Below, piece by piece: positions 1 to 8,179 of a stretch of 64,000 nt of DNA. The translations under genes were made by a program, and so were the position numbers. How positions within the stretch are numbered: the first letter of the stretch is position 1; the number at the start of each line of letters is the position of its first letter. Location: NCBI RefSeq assembly GCF_021290985.1, contig NZ_JAJOYU010000008.1, positions 1 to 64,000 on the forward strand, read 5' to 3'. Source of the DNA: Rheinheimera soli (GTDB lineage Bacteria; Pseudomonadota; Gammaproteobacteria; Enterobacterales; Alteromonadaceae). The notes below the pieces were generated by a model. The model was not told the origin of the DNA. It saw only the letters and a program-made list of their open reading frames with translations, and did no database searches.

Positions 1-614
1 TGCGAAAACACTTCGTTGATAAGCCAACCTTCGTTTCACTTTTGGGCATCACAGTCGAACGTCTGGATCAGCTTATTGCCGCCAAAGCCGTTCCGGAACC
101 TACCTACGTTTGCAATGGAAACACTATAAGCTCCGCAGTTTTTGGGGTTATTGAGACTGAAGAATCTATTTATGGCGATTACTTTCGTGCCGAATGCAGC
201 AGATGGGTCAAGATTGCAGATCAAGCCGCGCCAGGCCAAGAGCGTGATGCGGTGTTCTCAGTATTAAGCCATGAGCTGGAACTTGGCTTACAGGACTACT
301 TCAAAGAGCCTGAAATTATTGAAAAAAAGATCCAGGACTTCCTGCCCTACTTTTTGAATGGCACTTTTGGCCTATGTATTGCCGATCCATCCAGCGGAAC
401 CGGCATAGCCCGAAAAGAAGTTCTTCAGCATCAACTGACAGAGCTAACAGAAAACGGCAGCAATCCATCACCTGAAGCTATGTCCAAAAGCGAACTTCTC
501 CAACTGATTGACGACTACGCTAGCTCCAGCATGCCCTTTTCACCCGCTGAGTATGAACGTAGCAGTCGAAAACGCTTGGTTGATGATTTGCGTCTTGCTG
601 TTGTAAACGCTTGA
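1..614 (+). CDS. unrecognised protein, 5' end cut by the window edge
   Basis: The reading frame is open from position 3, so the gene most likely begins outside the window. A TTG at 42 is the only start-like codon near the edge, and no ribosome binding site is evident before it. About 203 residues are visible. They are soluble in character, with no signal peptide or membrane segment, several acidic stretches and a Ser/Pro-rich segment near the C-terminus. I do not recognise the family and assign no function. It ends at TGA (612-614) and faces the convergent peptide transporter across a bidirectional terminator. Confidence 0.6.
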   Translation, partial: RKHFVDKPTFVSLLGITVERLDQLIAAKAVPEPTYVCNGNTISSAVFGVIETEESIYGDYFRAECSRWVKIADQAAPGQERDAVFSVLSHELELGLQDYFKEPEIIEKKIQDFLPYFLNGTFGLCIADPSSGTGIARKEVLQHQLTELTENGSNPSPEAMSKSELLQLIDDYASSSMPFSPAEYERSSRKRLVDDLRLAVVNA

Positions 615-642
615 CCCACAAACGCTGGGGGGCACGAAAAAC

Positions 643-674
643 GGGGGCAAGTCTTGCGTCTTGCCCCGATTTTC
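643..674. terminator. bidirectional intrinsic terminator between convergent genes
   Basis: An 8-bp stem (GGGGCAAG at 644-651 with CTTGCCCC at 660-667) encloses an 8-nt loop. It is followed by ATTTT on the + strand and by a CGTTTTT run on the - strand. It lies between the stops of the truncated gene (614) and the transporter (689), so it can serve both. Confidence 0.75.
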
Positions 675-688
675 ATAGCCAAGCAGAA

Positions 689-2239
689 CTAAGCCGCAGC
701 CCTATAGTTATCCAACATGGTATAACTTCGGGCATAAAGCGCAAAAACAGCAGCTGCCACTAAAGCAAAACCTGCGAAGAAGAACATTAAAAATGCGGTT
801 TCCGATAAGCCTGTCGCTTCGACTTGCGACAATACGGTTTCACTACGAATACTGCTATTCGCCAGCAGCACCCATAAGTTACCTACTGTTACCGACAACT
901 GCCAGAAGCTGGTAATGGTGCCTTTCATGGCAGCAGGTGCCTGGCTGTAGGCAAACTCTAAGCCTGTAGCCGATACCAATACTTCGCCAAAAGTCAGCAG
1001 CGCATAAGGCAATACCTGCCAGACAATAGACATCACAGTGCCACCGTCCATCGCCAGTTGTACCGAACCAATTACAATCCAGCTTAAACCAGCAAAGGCA
1101 ATACCAGCCCCCATACGGCGCAGCGCTGTAATACGCACACCACAACGCTCCAGAAGCGGATAAAGTACCATATGGTTAAAAGGGATCAGCAGCATCACCA
1201 GCAGCGGGTTTAACGCCTGCATCATGGCAGGTTCAAACCAGTCGGGTTTGCTCATATCATTGGCTTGTAAAATCCAGGTCGAGGCTTTTTGATCAAACAA
1301 AGACCAAAAGGGTGTAACCAACGCAAACAAAATTAAAATACGCAGCACTGAACGCACACCATCTACGGCTATATCAGGGTGCACACCCCGCGCTCTTTCC
1401 AATTGCACAGCTGCACCAGCACCACCAAAACCCATCACCAGCACTAAAGCTAAACAAAAAGCTGCGACAAAACCTAAAGTTGGGGTTTGGCTTAAACTAA
1501 AAATCGCTAAAGCAAAACCGACCAAAGCCAGATACAAACCGCCATTGGCCTTGCCTTGTTCTTTGGCGAATAAAGCGGTTTTCACTACCTTTAAAAAGCT
1601 ATGCGGGTTTTTAGGCTCTGGCGCTATATGCACATAACGTTTACGGCCGAGCCAGAAAAACAAAGTGGCTAATGCCATCAGTATGCCTGGTATACCAAAA
1701 GCCACTGCAGCACCAAAGTGCTTTAAGGTCAGTGGCATCAGCAAGGACGCAAAAAAGGAGCCGAAGTTAATAGTGAAATAGAAGATATCAAAAGCTTTTT
1801 GCGCCAGCTTTTTATTACTCTGGTCAAACTGGTCGCCCATAAAGGCCGAAACTAAGGGTTTAATGCCGCCCGACCCCAGGGCTATTAAAAACAAGCCGGT
1901 GTAAAAGCCTTCCTTACTGGTTTCAAACAAGGCCAAAAACAAATGACCAATACAGTACACAATACTCAGCCATAAAATGGTGTTGTATTTGCCAAGGTAA
2001 CGGTCAGCCAACCAGCCGCCTAATAAAGGGAAAAAGTACACACCAATCACAAAGGAGTGAAACACTTCTTTCGCCATAGAGGCGCGCATTTCTTCAGGTA
2101 TAGATAACAGCAGAGCTGTCATTAAAAAGGGCGTTAAAATATTGCGCATACCGTAGAAGCTGAAACGCTCACAAGCTTCACTGGCAATAATAAAGGGGAT
2201 TTGCCGTGGCCAACGGGCCTGTTTTACATCTGTGGACAT
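689..2239 (-). CDS. POT/PTR2 family proton-dependent oligopeptide transporter
   Basis: Inner-membrane major-facilitator protein of the POT family, importing di- and tripeptides with protons. About 516 residues with 12-14 hydrophobic segments. The family signatures are visible: an ExxERF-type motif (EACERFSFYGMR, about residue 20) and the second PTR2 signature (FYFTINFGSFFA, about residue 155). GWLADRYLGKY marks the first cytoplasmic loop. An ATG eight codons upstream is possible, but the ATG at 2239 follows GAGG at good spacing and I prefer it. Substrate preference cannot be read from the sequence. It is transcribed alone and is divergent from the tRNA operon. Confidence 0.9.
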   Translation of the reverse strand: MSTDVKQARWPRQIPFIIASEACERFSFYGMRNILTPFLMTALLLSIPEEMRASMAKEVFHSFVIGVYFFPLLGGWLADRYLGKYNTILWLSIVYCIGHLFLALFETSKEGFYTGLFLIALGSGGIKPLVSAFMGDQFDQSNKKLAQKAFDIFYFTINFGSFFASLLMPLTLKHFGAAVAFGIPGILMALATLFFWLGRKRYVHIAPEPKNPHSFLKVVKTALFAKEQGKANGGLYLALVGFALAIFSLSQTPTLGFVAAFCLALVLVMGFGGAGAAVQLERARGVHPDIAVDGVRSVLRILILFALVTPFWSLFDQKASTWILQANDMSKPDWFEPAMMQALNPLLVMLLIPFNHMVLYPLLERCGVRITALRRMGAGIAFAGLSWIVIGSVQLAMDGGTVMSIVWQVLPYALLTFGEVLVSATGLEFAYSQAPAAMKGTITSFWQLSVTVGNLWVLLANSSIRSETVLSQVEATGLSETAFLMFFFAGFALVAAAVFALYARSYTMLDNYRAAA

Positions 2240-2430
2240 TGGTTTTCCTCTTACTGACTCCATAGCTGTGGAGTTTATTTTTTAGTTTTAATAACAAACC
2301 GATACTACCCCATCAGTCGTATAAGCCCAAGTACAGAGCGGAAAAACCGAAAAAACTGGTTGTGTTGACATCAACTTGCATAGAAAACCAGCAAACAAAC
2401 CGAATAGACAAAGATGTGGTAAAAAAACGG

Positions 2431-2459
2431 TTGACGCAAAAAAGCCTGATGAGCATAAT
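2431..2459 (+). promoter_or_regulatory. sigma70 promoter of the tRNA operon
   Basis: TTGACG (2431-2436), a 17-nt spacer, then CATAAT (2454-2459), about 35 bp upstream of the first tRNA. A GC-rich discriminator (ACGCGCC) follows, as is typical of stringently controlled stable-RNA promoters. Confidence 0.75.
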
Positions 2460-2493
2460 ACGCGCCACTTGCTTAGGACAACTAAGACATAGT

Positions 2494-2570
2494 GGCTACA
2501 TAGCTCAGCTGGTTAGAGCACAGCACTCATAATGCTGGGGTCGCAGGTTCGATTCCCGCTGTAGCCACCA
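2494..2570 (+). tRNA. tRNA-Met (CAT), elongator type
   Basis: 77-nt cloverleaf with encoded CCA. Acceptor GGCTACA pairs with TGTAGCC; anticodon stem CAGCA/TGCTG carries loop CTCATAA (anticodon CAT at 2528-2530). It closely resembles E. coli metT, the elongator Met tRNA. It is the first gene of a four-tRNA operon in metT-leuW-glnU-glnW order. Confidence 0.95.
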
Positions 2571-2593
2571 CTTAATTTGTTCGTCCAGTGTTT

Positions 2594-2678
2594 GCGGAAA
2601 TGGCGAAATTGGTAGACGCACTGGATTTAGGTTCCAGCGCCGCGAGGCGTGAGAGTTCGAGTCTCTCTTTCCGCACCA
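2594..2678 (+). tRNA. tRNA-Leu (TAG)
   Basis: 85-nt class II tRNA with long variable arm and encoded CCA. Acceptor GCGGAAA pairs with TTTCCGC; anticodon stem CTGGA/TCCAG carries loop TTTAGGT, giving anticodon TAG (2628-2630). It is equivalent in position to E. coli leuW. Confidence 0.95.
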
Positions 2679-2705
2679 AGCAAGTAAGAATTCTGCAGTT
2701 TCTGC

Positions 2706-2780
2706 AGGGGTATAGCCAAGCGGTAAGGCAGCGGGTTTTGATCCCGCCATTCTGGGGTTCGAATCCCTGTACCCCTGCCA
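2706..2780 (+). tRNA. tRNA-Gln (TTG), copy 1
   Basis: 75 nt with encoded CCA. Acceptor AGGGGTA pairs with TACCCCT; anticodon stem GCGGG/CCCGC carries loop TTTTGAT (anticodon TTG at 2738-2740). It is identical to the next copy. Confidence 0.95.
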
Positions 2781-2839
2781 TTTAATTGAAGTGGCAGTGT
2801 AATCATCAAATTACACAATTTTAGCTACAACAGTTCTGC

Positions 2840-2914
2840 AGGGGTATAGCCAAGCGGTAAGGCAGCGGGTTTTGATCCCGCCATTCTGGGGTTCGAATCC
2901 CTGTACCCCTGCCA
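2840..2914 (+). tRNA. tRNA-Gln (TTG), copy 2
   Basis: Exact 75-nt duplicate of the preceding tRNA-Gln. The TTCTGCAGGGG context is also shared at the 5' edge, indicating a tandem duplication as in the E. coli glnU/glnW pair. It is the last gene of the operon. Confidence 0.95.
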
Positions 2915-2922
2915 TAAATTGG

Positions 2923-2948
2923 AACCCAGCCTCGGCTGGGTTTTTTCT
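2923..2948 (+). terminator. intrinsic terminator of the tRNA operon
   Basis: Stem AACCCAGC / GCTGGGTT around a short loop, followed by a T-run (TTTTTTCTTT). It begins 8 nt after the CCA of the last tRNA. Confidence 0.9.
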
Positions 2949-2968
2949 TTTCTGCAATACCTGTTTTG

Positions 2969-4498
2969 CTAGTTCTGCGAACCCCACACCGCTTTACCTT
3001 CAGTGGATAAGGCACTAAAAGTCACAGTCCATTTGGCTGGTGTTTCATGCCACTGCCGTGATACCACACCTTCATAACTGCCACTGCCATCCAGGTTAAT
3101 ACTGATCTGCTGATTAACTCCATACACCCAGCTACCTGTTTTATCACCACTGATAGTGCCATTGGCTAACAAATTAATACTGACCGGCTTTTTGATTTGC
3201 GCTGAAATGTCTTTACCATGCTCAATCAGCTTATAACTGCCAGCTAACTGCTCTGCTGTCACTGCTTTGTCGGTATGGGCGGCATAACGATGTGGAGCTA
3301 CCACAGGCCAGCCGTTTTTGTTGATAAACATCTGATGCACCCGCACCTGATGCTGCTCTCCCTGTTGTGGAAAGCGGGTGTGGAATATCAAAAAATACTG
3401 ACCAGAGCTTTCGTCATAATAAGCCGAGTTATGGCCAGGTGACACATAACCAGTGCCAATGCCAGTGCCAGCCTCGCTGCTTTGGCGTTCAAACAGAAAG
3501 TTACCCATTAATTTTTCGGCATAAGGCGCTATGCTGGCATCATCAAATAACGGCAAAGCCGGGTTGGATTTTACGTCAGCCATAGAATTACCCAAGGCAT
3601 CGAAATAAGGGCCTTCAGGATTACTGGAGCGCGCCACTCGTATGTTATAACCGCCGTTCGCATCCAGGCCACCAAAAGATACAAAGAGGTAATAATAATC
3701 GCTGTCCGGACTGTACAGCACGTATCCAGCTTCTATCCTGCTGTGATTACCACCCATCAGGTGTTTACCATAACCTTGATCGGGTAAGGGCAGGCCCGTG
3801 ATTTTATCCAGCTCCAGAATAAATAAGCCGCCCGAATAGGAACCATACAACATCCACAAGCGGCCGTTTTTATCAAAAAACACATCAGGATCTACCACAT
3901 TGGGGTGAATGGTGGCATCGTAAATTGAGCCATCTTCACTGGCTTCACCCCACATACCGGATTTCAGCAACAGCTGCTGGTTTTTGTAAGGCCCTTCGAC
4001 TGAGTCTGCCACTGCAATACCTAAAGCCGAGCGTGGCGAATCGCCTTTGCAGGCGTTGTAGTACATATAAAACTTGCCACCAATTTCAATCACATCGGCA
4101 GCCCAAAGCGTTGAAGTTTGAGCCCAGTCAAAGGTTTCTTTCAGCTCTATTGCGGCATTGGGCATCAGCTTATTGTTGGCGTTGACACCATCAGCCACTA
4201 AGGTCCAGTTTTGTAAATCAGTGGATTTAGCCGCAGCTAAGTGAGAGCCAAAGATATAAAACTCTGAGCCTACCTTGATGACCGAAGGGTCGTGTACTGC
4301 CACATTGCTAAAAGCGGGTGCATTAGGCACAGGTGGCGGTATCACTACAGGCGGCGGATTGCCTATAGTTGGCGGAGCTACTGTGGTTTCAGAACCACCA
4401 CCACCACAAGCGCAAAGCAATACCAGATTCAGCGCCAGCCATAAAGGCGCCTTTTTAAAAGCGGGTCTTAAAGTAGATCGTAAAGTAAAAGTCGTCAT
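2969..4498 (-). CDS. GH43 endo-1,5-alpha-L-arabinanase, lipoprotein
   Basis: Likely arabinan endo-1,5-alpha-L-arabinosidase that cuts the arabinan backbone outside the cytoplasm. The N-terminus has a lipoprotein signal with lipobox LLCAC (Cys near residue 31) and a Gly/Pro-rich linker. The GH43 five-bladed propeller follows. Visible active-site candidates are the general base Asp in VHDPSVIKV, the pKa-modulating Asp in VVDPDVFFD, and the general acid Glu in [10 protein letters not shown]. The tail from about residue 400 resembles the C-terminal beta-domain of AbnB-like arabinanases. Start: ATG preceded by AGGGGA. A regulatory 16-mer shared with the arabinose operons lies upstream. Transcription runs towards the tRNA operon. 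Confidence 0.85.
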   Translation of the reverse strand: MTTFTLRSTLRPAFKKAPLWLALNLVLLCACGGGGSETTVAPPTIGNPPPVVIPPPVPNAPAFSNVAVHDPSVIKVGSEFYIFGSHLAAAKSTDLQNWTLVADGVNANNKLMPNAAIELKETFDWAQTSTLWAADVIEIGGKFYMYYNACKGDSPRSALGIAVADSVEGPYKNQQLLLKSGMWGEASEDGSIYDATIHPNVVDPDVFFDKNGRLWMLYGSYSGGLFILELDKITGLPLPDQGYGKHLMGGNHSRIEAGYVLYSPDSDYYYLFVSFGGLDANGGYNIRVARSSNPEGPYFDALGNSMADVKSNPALPLFDDASIAPYAEKLMGNFLFERQSSEAGTGIGTGYVSPGHNSAYYDESSGQYFLIFHTRFPQQGEQHQVRVHQMFINKNGWPVVAPHRYAAHTDKAVTAEQLAGSYKLIEHGKDISAQIKKPVSINLLANGTISGDKTGSWVYGVNQQISINLDGSGSYEGVVSRQWHETPAKWTVTFSALSTEGKAVWGSQN

Positions 4499-4582
4499 AA
4501 AAATCCCCTGTCATGTTGAATAGAAAGGCCAGCTATGCTGCTGGCTCGTCTGAAGCAGACAGGGTTAATAATAATTCAATAT

Positions 4583-4598
4583 TATTGTATTACAAATA
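4583..4598. promoter_or_regulatory. predicted operator of the arabinose GntR regulator (arabinanase gene)
   Basis: TATTGTATTACAAATA contains the palindrome TTGTA-T-TACAA. It differs at only one base from the sites before the dehydratase gene and before the AraD1 gene. The core fits the FadR-subfamily GntR consensus TNGTNNNACNA. It lies about 85 bp upstream of the arabinanase start, which ties that distant gene to the main cluster. Confidence 0.6.
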
Positions 4599-4626
4599 TA
4601 ACTCTCCAAAAGAAATCAGTCAGGCG

Positions 4627-6771
4627 CTATAAAGCCCTACCCTGTTTTTGCCTGCGCCGCCAAAGCAAAGCGCCCAGTCCCACGACCACCAAAACAGCAG
4701 CTGCATAAATCGGCATTTTAAAAGGCCGGACGGACTGGCGTAGTTGCTGTTGCCAGTTGTCGTATTGCCGTTGTTTGGCTGCGACAAAATCAGGCTCTGG
4801 GCAGTTTTGGCCAAATTCAGCTCCCCAGCTGACATAAGGCCCATGTTGCAAATAGTGCTGATAATAAGCTTTGGCCAGTTCTGGCTGACGTATTAATAAC
4901 CATTTTGTCGAATGACACAAAGTGGCCACAAAAGCCTGACTGTTTTGCGGTACCAGCTCTGCAGCTTGTGCCGACAAGTCAGCGGCAAAGTGCCGGTAAT
5001 GAAACCTGCTGTTGTATTTTGGCGCTGAACTGCCTAAACGCTGTAACTCAGCCAGAGGTAAAGTGGCTGCTTTCACATCATCTTCGTAAGGTTCAAGCTG
5101 GCCATAAAACACTTGATAATCTGGTGCCAGTTCAAAGCCCAGTAATTCCAGGCCGTGCTCTCTGGCCAGTTTCGCCTGTTCAAACAAAGCCTGGGCTTTG
5201 GCATTATCAGTCCAGCTGCTTTTTGCTGCTTCGGCATAGCTCTGATAGCGCTTTGCCAGTTGCTTTAATTCCGGATCGACAAAATAGGCCTGAGCCTGCT
5301 GGTAGTGACCAGCGCGCATCAATCGTCTGGCCGTTAAGTGATGCAACAACAGCTCGACTGGGGTATCACCAAAATAATGCCACTCAGATTTTTCCGGTAC
5401 CGCAGCCACAGGATGCAAAGCCACAAAGCTTGTCAGTTCATCCAGCGTCAGTACCCGCTCTGCGATATAAGCCGTATCTTGCCAATACTCCATACCGGCA
5501 GCCGTTAGCAGAGAAATCGCCTGCAGATAATCGCCACGGCTTAATTCGACAATGCCGTGTTCGGCCTGCACACGACAATAGTGCTGCCTTTGTAAGTCTT
5601 CGATTGAAAGTTTGCTGTAGTAGTCTTGCTGTACCGGCACCACCTTTGTTTGGCTGAGCTCTGGGGCAAAAGATTTACTGGCTTTGGCATAAAACTCCGC
5701 GGCTTTACTGCTGTCACCGGCTTTTAATGCCATTTTTGCCCGCAGAGTAAAAGCCAAAGCCGTTTGATCCAAATGAGGCAATAACTGCTCTACCAAAGCA
5801 AACTGACCTTGCTGATAGGCGGCAACGGCCAGCTGTGTTGCATTGTGCAGTTGAATATCCGGCACCTGGTTCAACACAGCAAGCAATCGCTGTAACTGGT
5901 CTGGATCCATATAACTTAAAGCGCTGAACTGTGTCATCAGGTAACGGCTTAATAATCCAGCCACAGCTGGAGTTTGCACTAAAGGCATTAACTCCTGGTC
6001 CGGCATAGCGGCCAGCTCTTTACTTAACCACAATAAAGAAGCGCGACCACTTTCGCTCCAGCGGCTTTGCGCTGCATACAAAGCTATAGCTGTAGTCCAG
6101 TCACCTTGTTGTTTCGCTAGCTTTGCTTGTTCACCTAAACTGGCCACAGCCAACTGCAAAGGATCGGCAAGGCCAGCAGCGACTTCTTGTTGCAACTGGT
6201 TATATAAAGTAGCCACTTCGGCTCTGTGATCCACATCGTATTGCCGTAGTAAAACCCGGCTCAGTGAATACAAAGCCCAGCTGCGTCTTTGCTGCTGTTG
6301 CTCCAAAGGCAAAGCCAGCACCTGACGAAATAAGGCAATGGCCTGCTGATCGTCTTTTTGTGCAAAAGCCACAGCAGCTGCAGTGTAGAAACGCAGTTCA
6401 GCAGCTAAAGTTTCCCCCGCAGCTAAGGCCTGCTGCACTGTGGCGCTTTGACGCATTTGCTGCACTATCAGGGCCTGCTCTTTACTGAGCAACTGCTGCT
6501 CTGCTTGTTCTGTGGCACTGACCCAACGCTCGTTCTGATAATCATAACTGTCTGCAAAAACCGTATCGCCTGGCTTTGATGGCTCAGAGACAAGCGAAGG
6601 TACTGCTGCCGCCAAAGCCTGAACTTCCACTAAAAATACCGGTTCTGTTAGTGCCGCAAAGGTGTGAGCCCGGTCTGAACTCAGCATCATCGGAAAATCC
6701 GGACCACAGGCCCAGGCACTGCTGCATAAGGCAAGGCTGCTGAACAGCAAGCTTCTGTTAAATTTCAGCAT
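4627..6771 (-). CDS. periplasmic/membrane-anchored TPR-like protein of unknown function
   Basis: 714 residues. An N-terminal signal peptide ends in SSAWA, then the mature protein begins CGPDFP, a motif seen at the start of a family of large uncharacterised exported proteins. The body is mostly helical with alanine/leucine/glutamine-rich repeats resembling TPR or Sel1 solenoids (about residues 120-560). A single C-terminal membrane helix (about 690-707) is followed by WRRRQK, so the domain is probably held in the periplasm. The start ATG follows AAGGA. The DUF3142 gene lies 4 bp upstream on the same strand, so the two are co-transcribed. Function unknown. Confidence 0.75.
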   Translation of the reverse strand: MLKFNRSLLFSSLALCSSAWACGPDFPMMLSSDRAHTFAALTEPVFLVEVQALAAAVPSLVSEPSKPGDTVFADSYDYQNERWVSATEQAEQQLLSKEQALIVQQMRQSATVQQALAAGETLAAELRFYTAAAVAFAQKDDQQAIALFRQVLALPLEQQQQRRSWALYSLSRVLLRQYDVDHRAEVATLYNQLQQEVAAGLADPLQLAVASLGEQAKLAKQQGDWTTAIALYAAQSRWSESGRASLLWLSKELAAMPDQELMPLVQTPAVAGLLSRYLMTQFSALSYMDPDQLQRLLAVLNQVPDIQLHNATQLAVAAYQQGQFALVEQLLPHLDQTALAFTLRAKMALKAGDSSKAAEFYAKASKSFAPELSQTKVVPVQQDYYSKLSIEDLQRQHYCRVQAEHGIVELSRGDYLQAISLLTAAGMEYWQDTAYIAERVLTLDELTSFVALHPVAAVPEKSEWHYFGDTPVELLLHHLTARRLMRAGHYQQAQAYFVDPELKQLAKRYQSYAEAAKSSWTDNAKAQALFEQAKLAREHGLELLGFELAPDYQVFYGQLEPYEDDVKAATLPLAELQRLGSSAPKYNSRFHYRHFAADLSAQAAELVPQNSQAFVATLCHSTKWLLIRQPELAKAYYQHYLQHGPYVSWGAEFGQNCPEPDFVAAKQRQYDNWQQQLRQSVRPFKMPIYAAAVLVVVGLGALLWRRRQKQGRAL

Positions 6772-6775
6772 AAAA

Positions 6776-7981
6776 TCATCCTTGAGAATGAAAGAGGGTT
6801 AAGTTTTTACATAAAGCCCAGCCTACCACTAAAGATTGACCAGGTTGCAGCACAGCCTCAGTTTTGGTTAAAACAAACTGTAGCTGATTTTTATCTGCTG
6901 AAAAGTCTAACTCGTAGCCTGAGACCGCATCAGCAGCACTGCAGGAACTGCCCGACAAGCGGATTTGGGCTGGCAACTGAGCCGCCACAAAACCATGGTT
7001 TTCCGCCACCAGTTCAAACTGTGGTGCTGTACCCCGCACACTTAGCTTTAAATCGGCGGTCAGAGGTTTGCCCGAACTAACCGCCTGCAACTGCGCATAA
7101 GACCAACTGCGATTGTCGGATGGCAAAGGTAAACGAAACCAGACCAACCCTTGCAGCAGCGGCCAGTTTTGTTGCTGCAACCACAGACTAAATTGCTGTA
7201 CTGCAGCCGCATCCAGCCATAACTCCTGCCGTTTGGTCTGACTTTGTAGTGGCTGTTCACTTTCAACCAGCCAGCCGTCAGCTTGTTTAAGCAAAGCCGA
7301 ATGATACGAAGGTACTGCAATATAAAACGGCTTTTGCGCCTCTGCCGCCAATTGTTGCGCCCAACCTTTGGCGAGCTCTGGCTGAAACAAGCCTTGTTCA
7401 GGCGATATAACCGAATGCACCTGTAAGGTCAGTTCATCAATCTGCTGTTGCAATTCAAGCCAACCCGGCTTGCCTAACCAGTCAGGTAAAGCTGTAATGC
7501 TTAAAGCCAGAGTCTGAGGCAATAGCTGACGTAACTCTTTGATCCAGCCAGCATAAGATGCAAGCTGACTGCTGGCACAGTCATAATCCAGCTCCAGTTG
7601 CGTGACCTTCACCCCTTGCTGTTGCCATAATTGCAGCAGCGTTGTGAGTTTTTGCTGCACCAAAGCTGTTGGTAATTGTTTTAACTGACCATCGAGGCGT
7701 ACCACCAGATGCACAGCGCGCCCATCGCCAGCCAGCAGCGGTAAATCGACCTTCGCTTCTGTCCAGACTGGACCAGCTTTAGCCTGATGCAGCTGCAAAG
7801 CTAAAACCCTCAGCACAGTGAAATCTGCTTTGCTTTGTGCCAAAGCCCCGGCGTGTTCAGCTGTCCAGAGTCGCTGCCAGATATAAATATGCTGAGAAAA
7901 AGCAGAGCTGCCCTGTGGGCTACAAGAGCACAACAAGCAAAGGCTGAGCACCAGACTGAGCAGTTTGAATTGAGACTTCAA
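6776..7981 (-). CDS. DUF3142-type lipoprotein
   Basis: 401 residues. The N-terminal lipoprotein signal has lipobox LLCSC. A TIM-barrel-like domain follows with QLELDYDC in the middle, matching the uncharacterised DUF3142 family. The C-terminal third looks like a beta-sandwich. The start codon is TTG and no strong ribosome binding site is visible; an in-frame stop upstream leaves no ATG alternative. It sits 4 bp before the TPR-like exported protein, implying an envelope pair of unknown role. The barrel suggests a glycan-related activity, which is inference only. Confidence 0.75.
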   Translation of the reverse strand: MKSQFKLLSLVLSLCLLCSCSPQGSSAFSQHIYIWQRLWTAEHAGALAQSKADFTVLRVLALQLHQAKAGPVWTEAKVDLPLLAGDGRAVHLVVRLDGQLKQLPTALVQQKLTTLLQLWQQQGVKVTQLELDYDCASSQLASYAGWIKELRQLLPQTLALSITALPDWLGKPGWLELQQQIDELTLQVHSVISPEQGLFQPELAKGWAQQLAAEAQKPFYIAVPSYHSALLKQADGWLVESEQPLQSQTKRQELWLDAAAVQQFSLWLQQQNWPLLQGLVWFRLPLPSDNRSWSYAQLQAVSSGKPLTADLKLSVRGTAPQFELVAENHGFVAAQLPAQIRLSGSSCSAADAVSGYELDFSADKNQLQFVLTKTEAVLQPGQSLVVGWALCKNLTLFHSQG

Positions 7982-8020
7982 GCGCTGTACTTATTTAACG
8001 AAGGAATACCTGGAGTATAA

Positions 8021-8042
8021 GGCCCTGCGCAGCGGCAGGGCC
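8021..8042. terminator. perfect hairpin, possible terminator of the M16 peptidase operon
   Basis: GGCCCTGC (8021-8028) pairs exactly with GCAGGGCC (8035-8042) around a 6-nt loop. On the - strand it is followed by TTATACT, a weak U-tract. It lies between the ERIC element and the DUF3142 gene, so it could end transcription of the peptidase pair. Confidence 0.4.
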
Positions 8043-8049
8043 ATAGCTT

Positions 8050-8177
8050 TATACCATTCGTCTTTCAAAATGCGCGGGTGTTGGCTGCGTCTGTTCACCC
8101 CAATCACTTAGTACAGCTAAGCTCATGGGGATGCACAGCCTGGCCGCCTACGCCCATGTCGAAATCCATTGGGTATA
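8050..8177. repeat. ERIC element (enterobacterial repetitive intergenic consensus)
   Basis: A 128-bp element with complementary ends (TATACC ... GGGTATA). The core matches the ERIC central inverted repeat: GTTCACCCCAATCACTTAG pairs with CTAAGCTCATGGGGATGCAC. Length and ends fit the roughly 127-bp ERIC/IRU family. It sits directly after the stop of the M16 peptidase gene (8180), in a transcribed intergenic space as is usual for ERIC. Confidence 0.85.
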
Positions 8178-8179
8178 GA

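Noticed and set aside
2505-3015. Several short open frames on both strands across the tRNA genes
   Set aside because: They are readings through tRNA sequence and repeat the same words because the two tRNA-Gln copies are identical; no ribosome binding sites.
4905-5657. 250-codon + strand frame opposite the TPR-like gene
   Set aside because: Lies wholly antisense to a long gene with signal peptide and operon partner; composition looks like a shadow frame.
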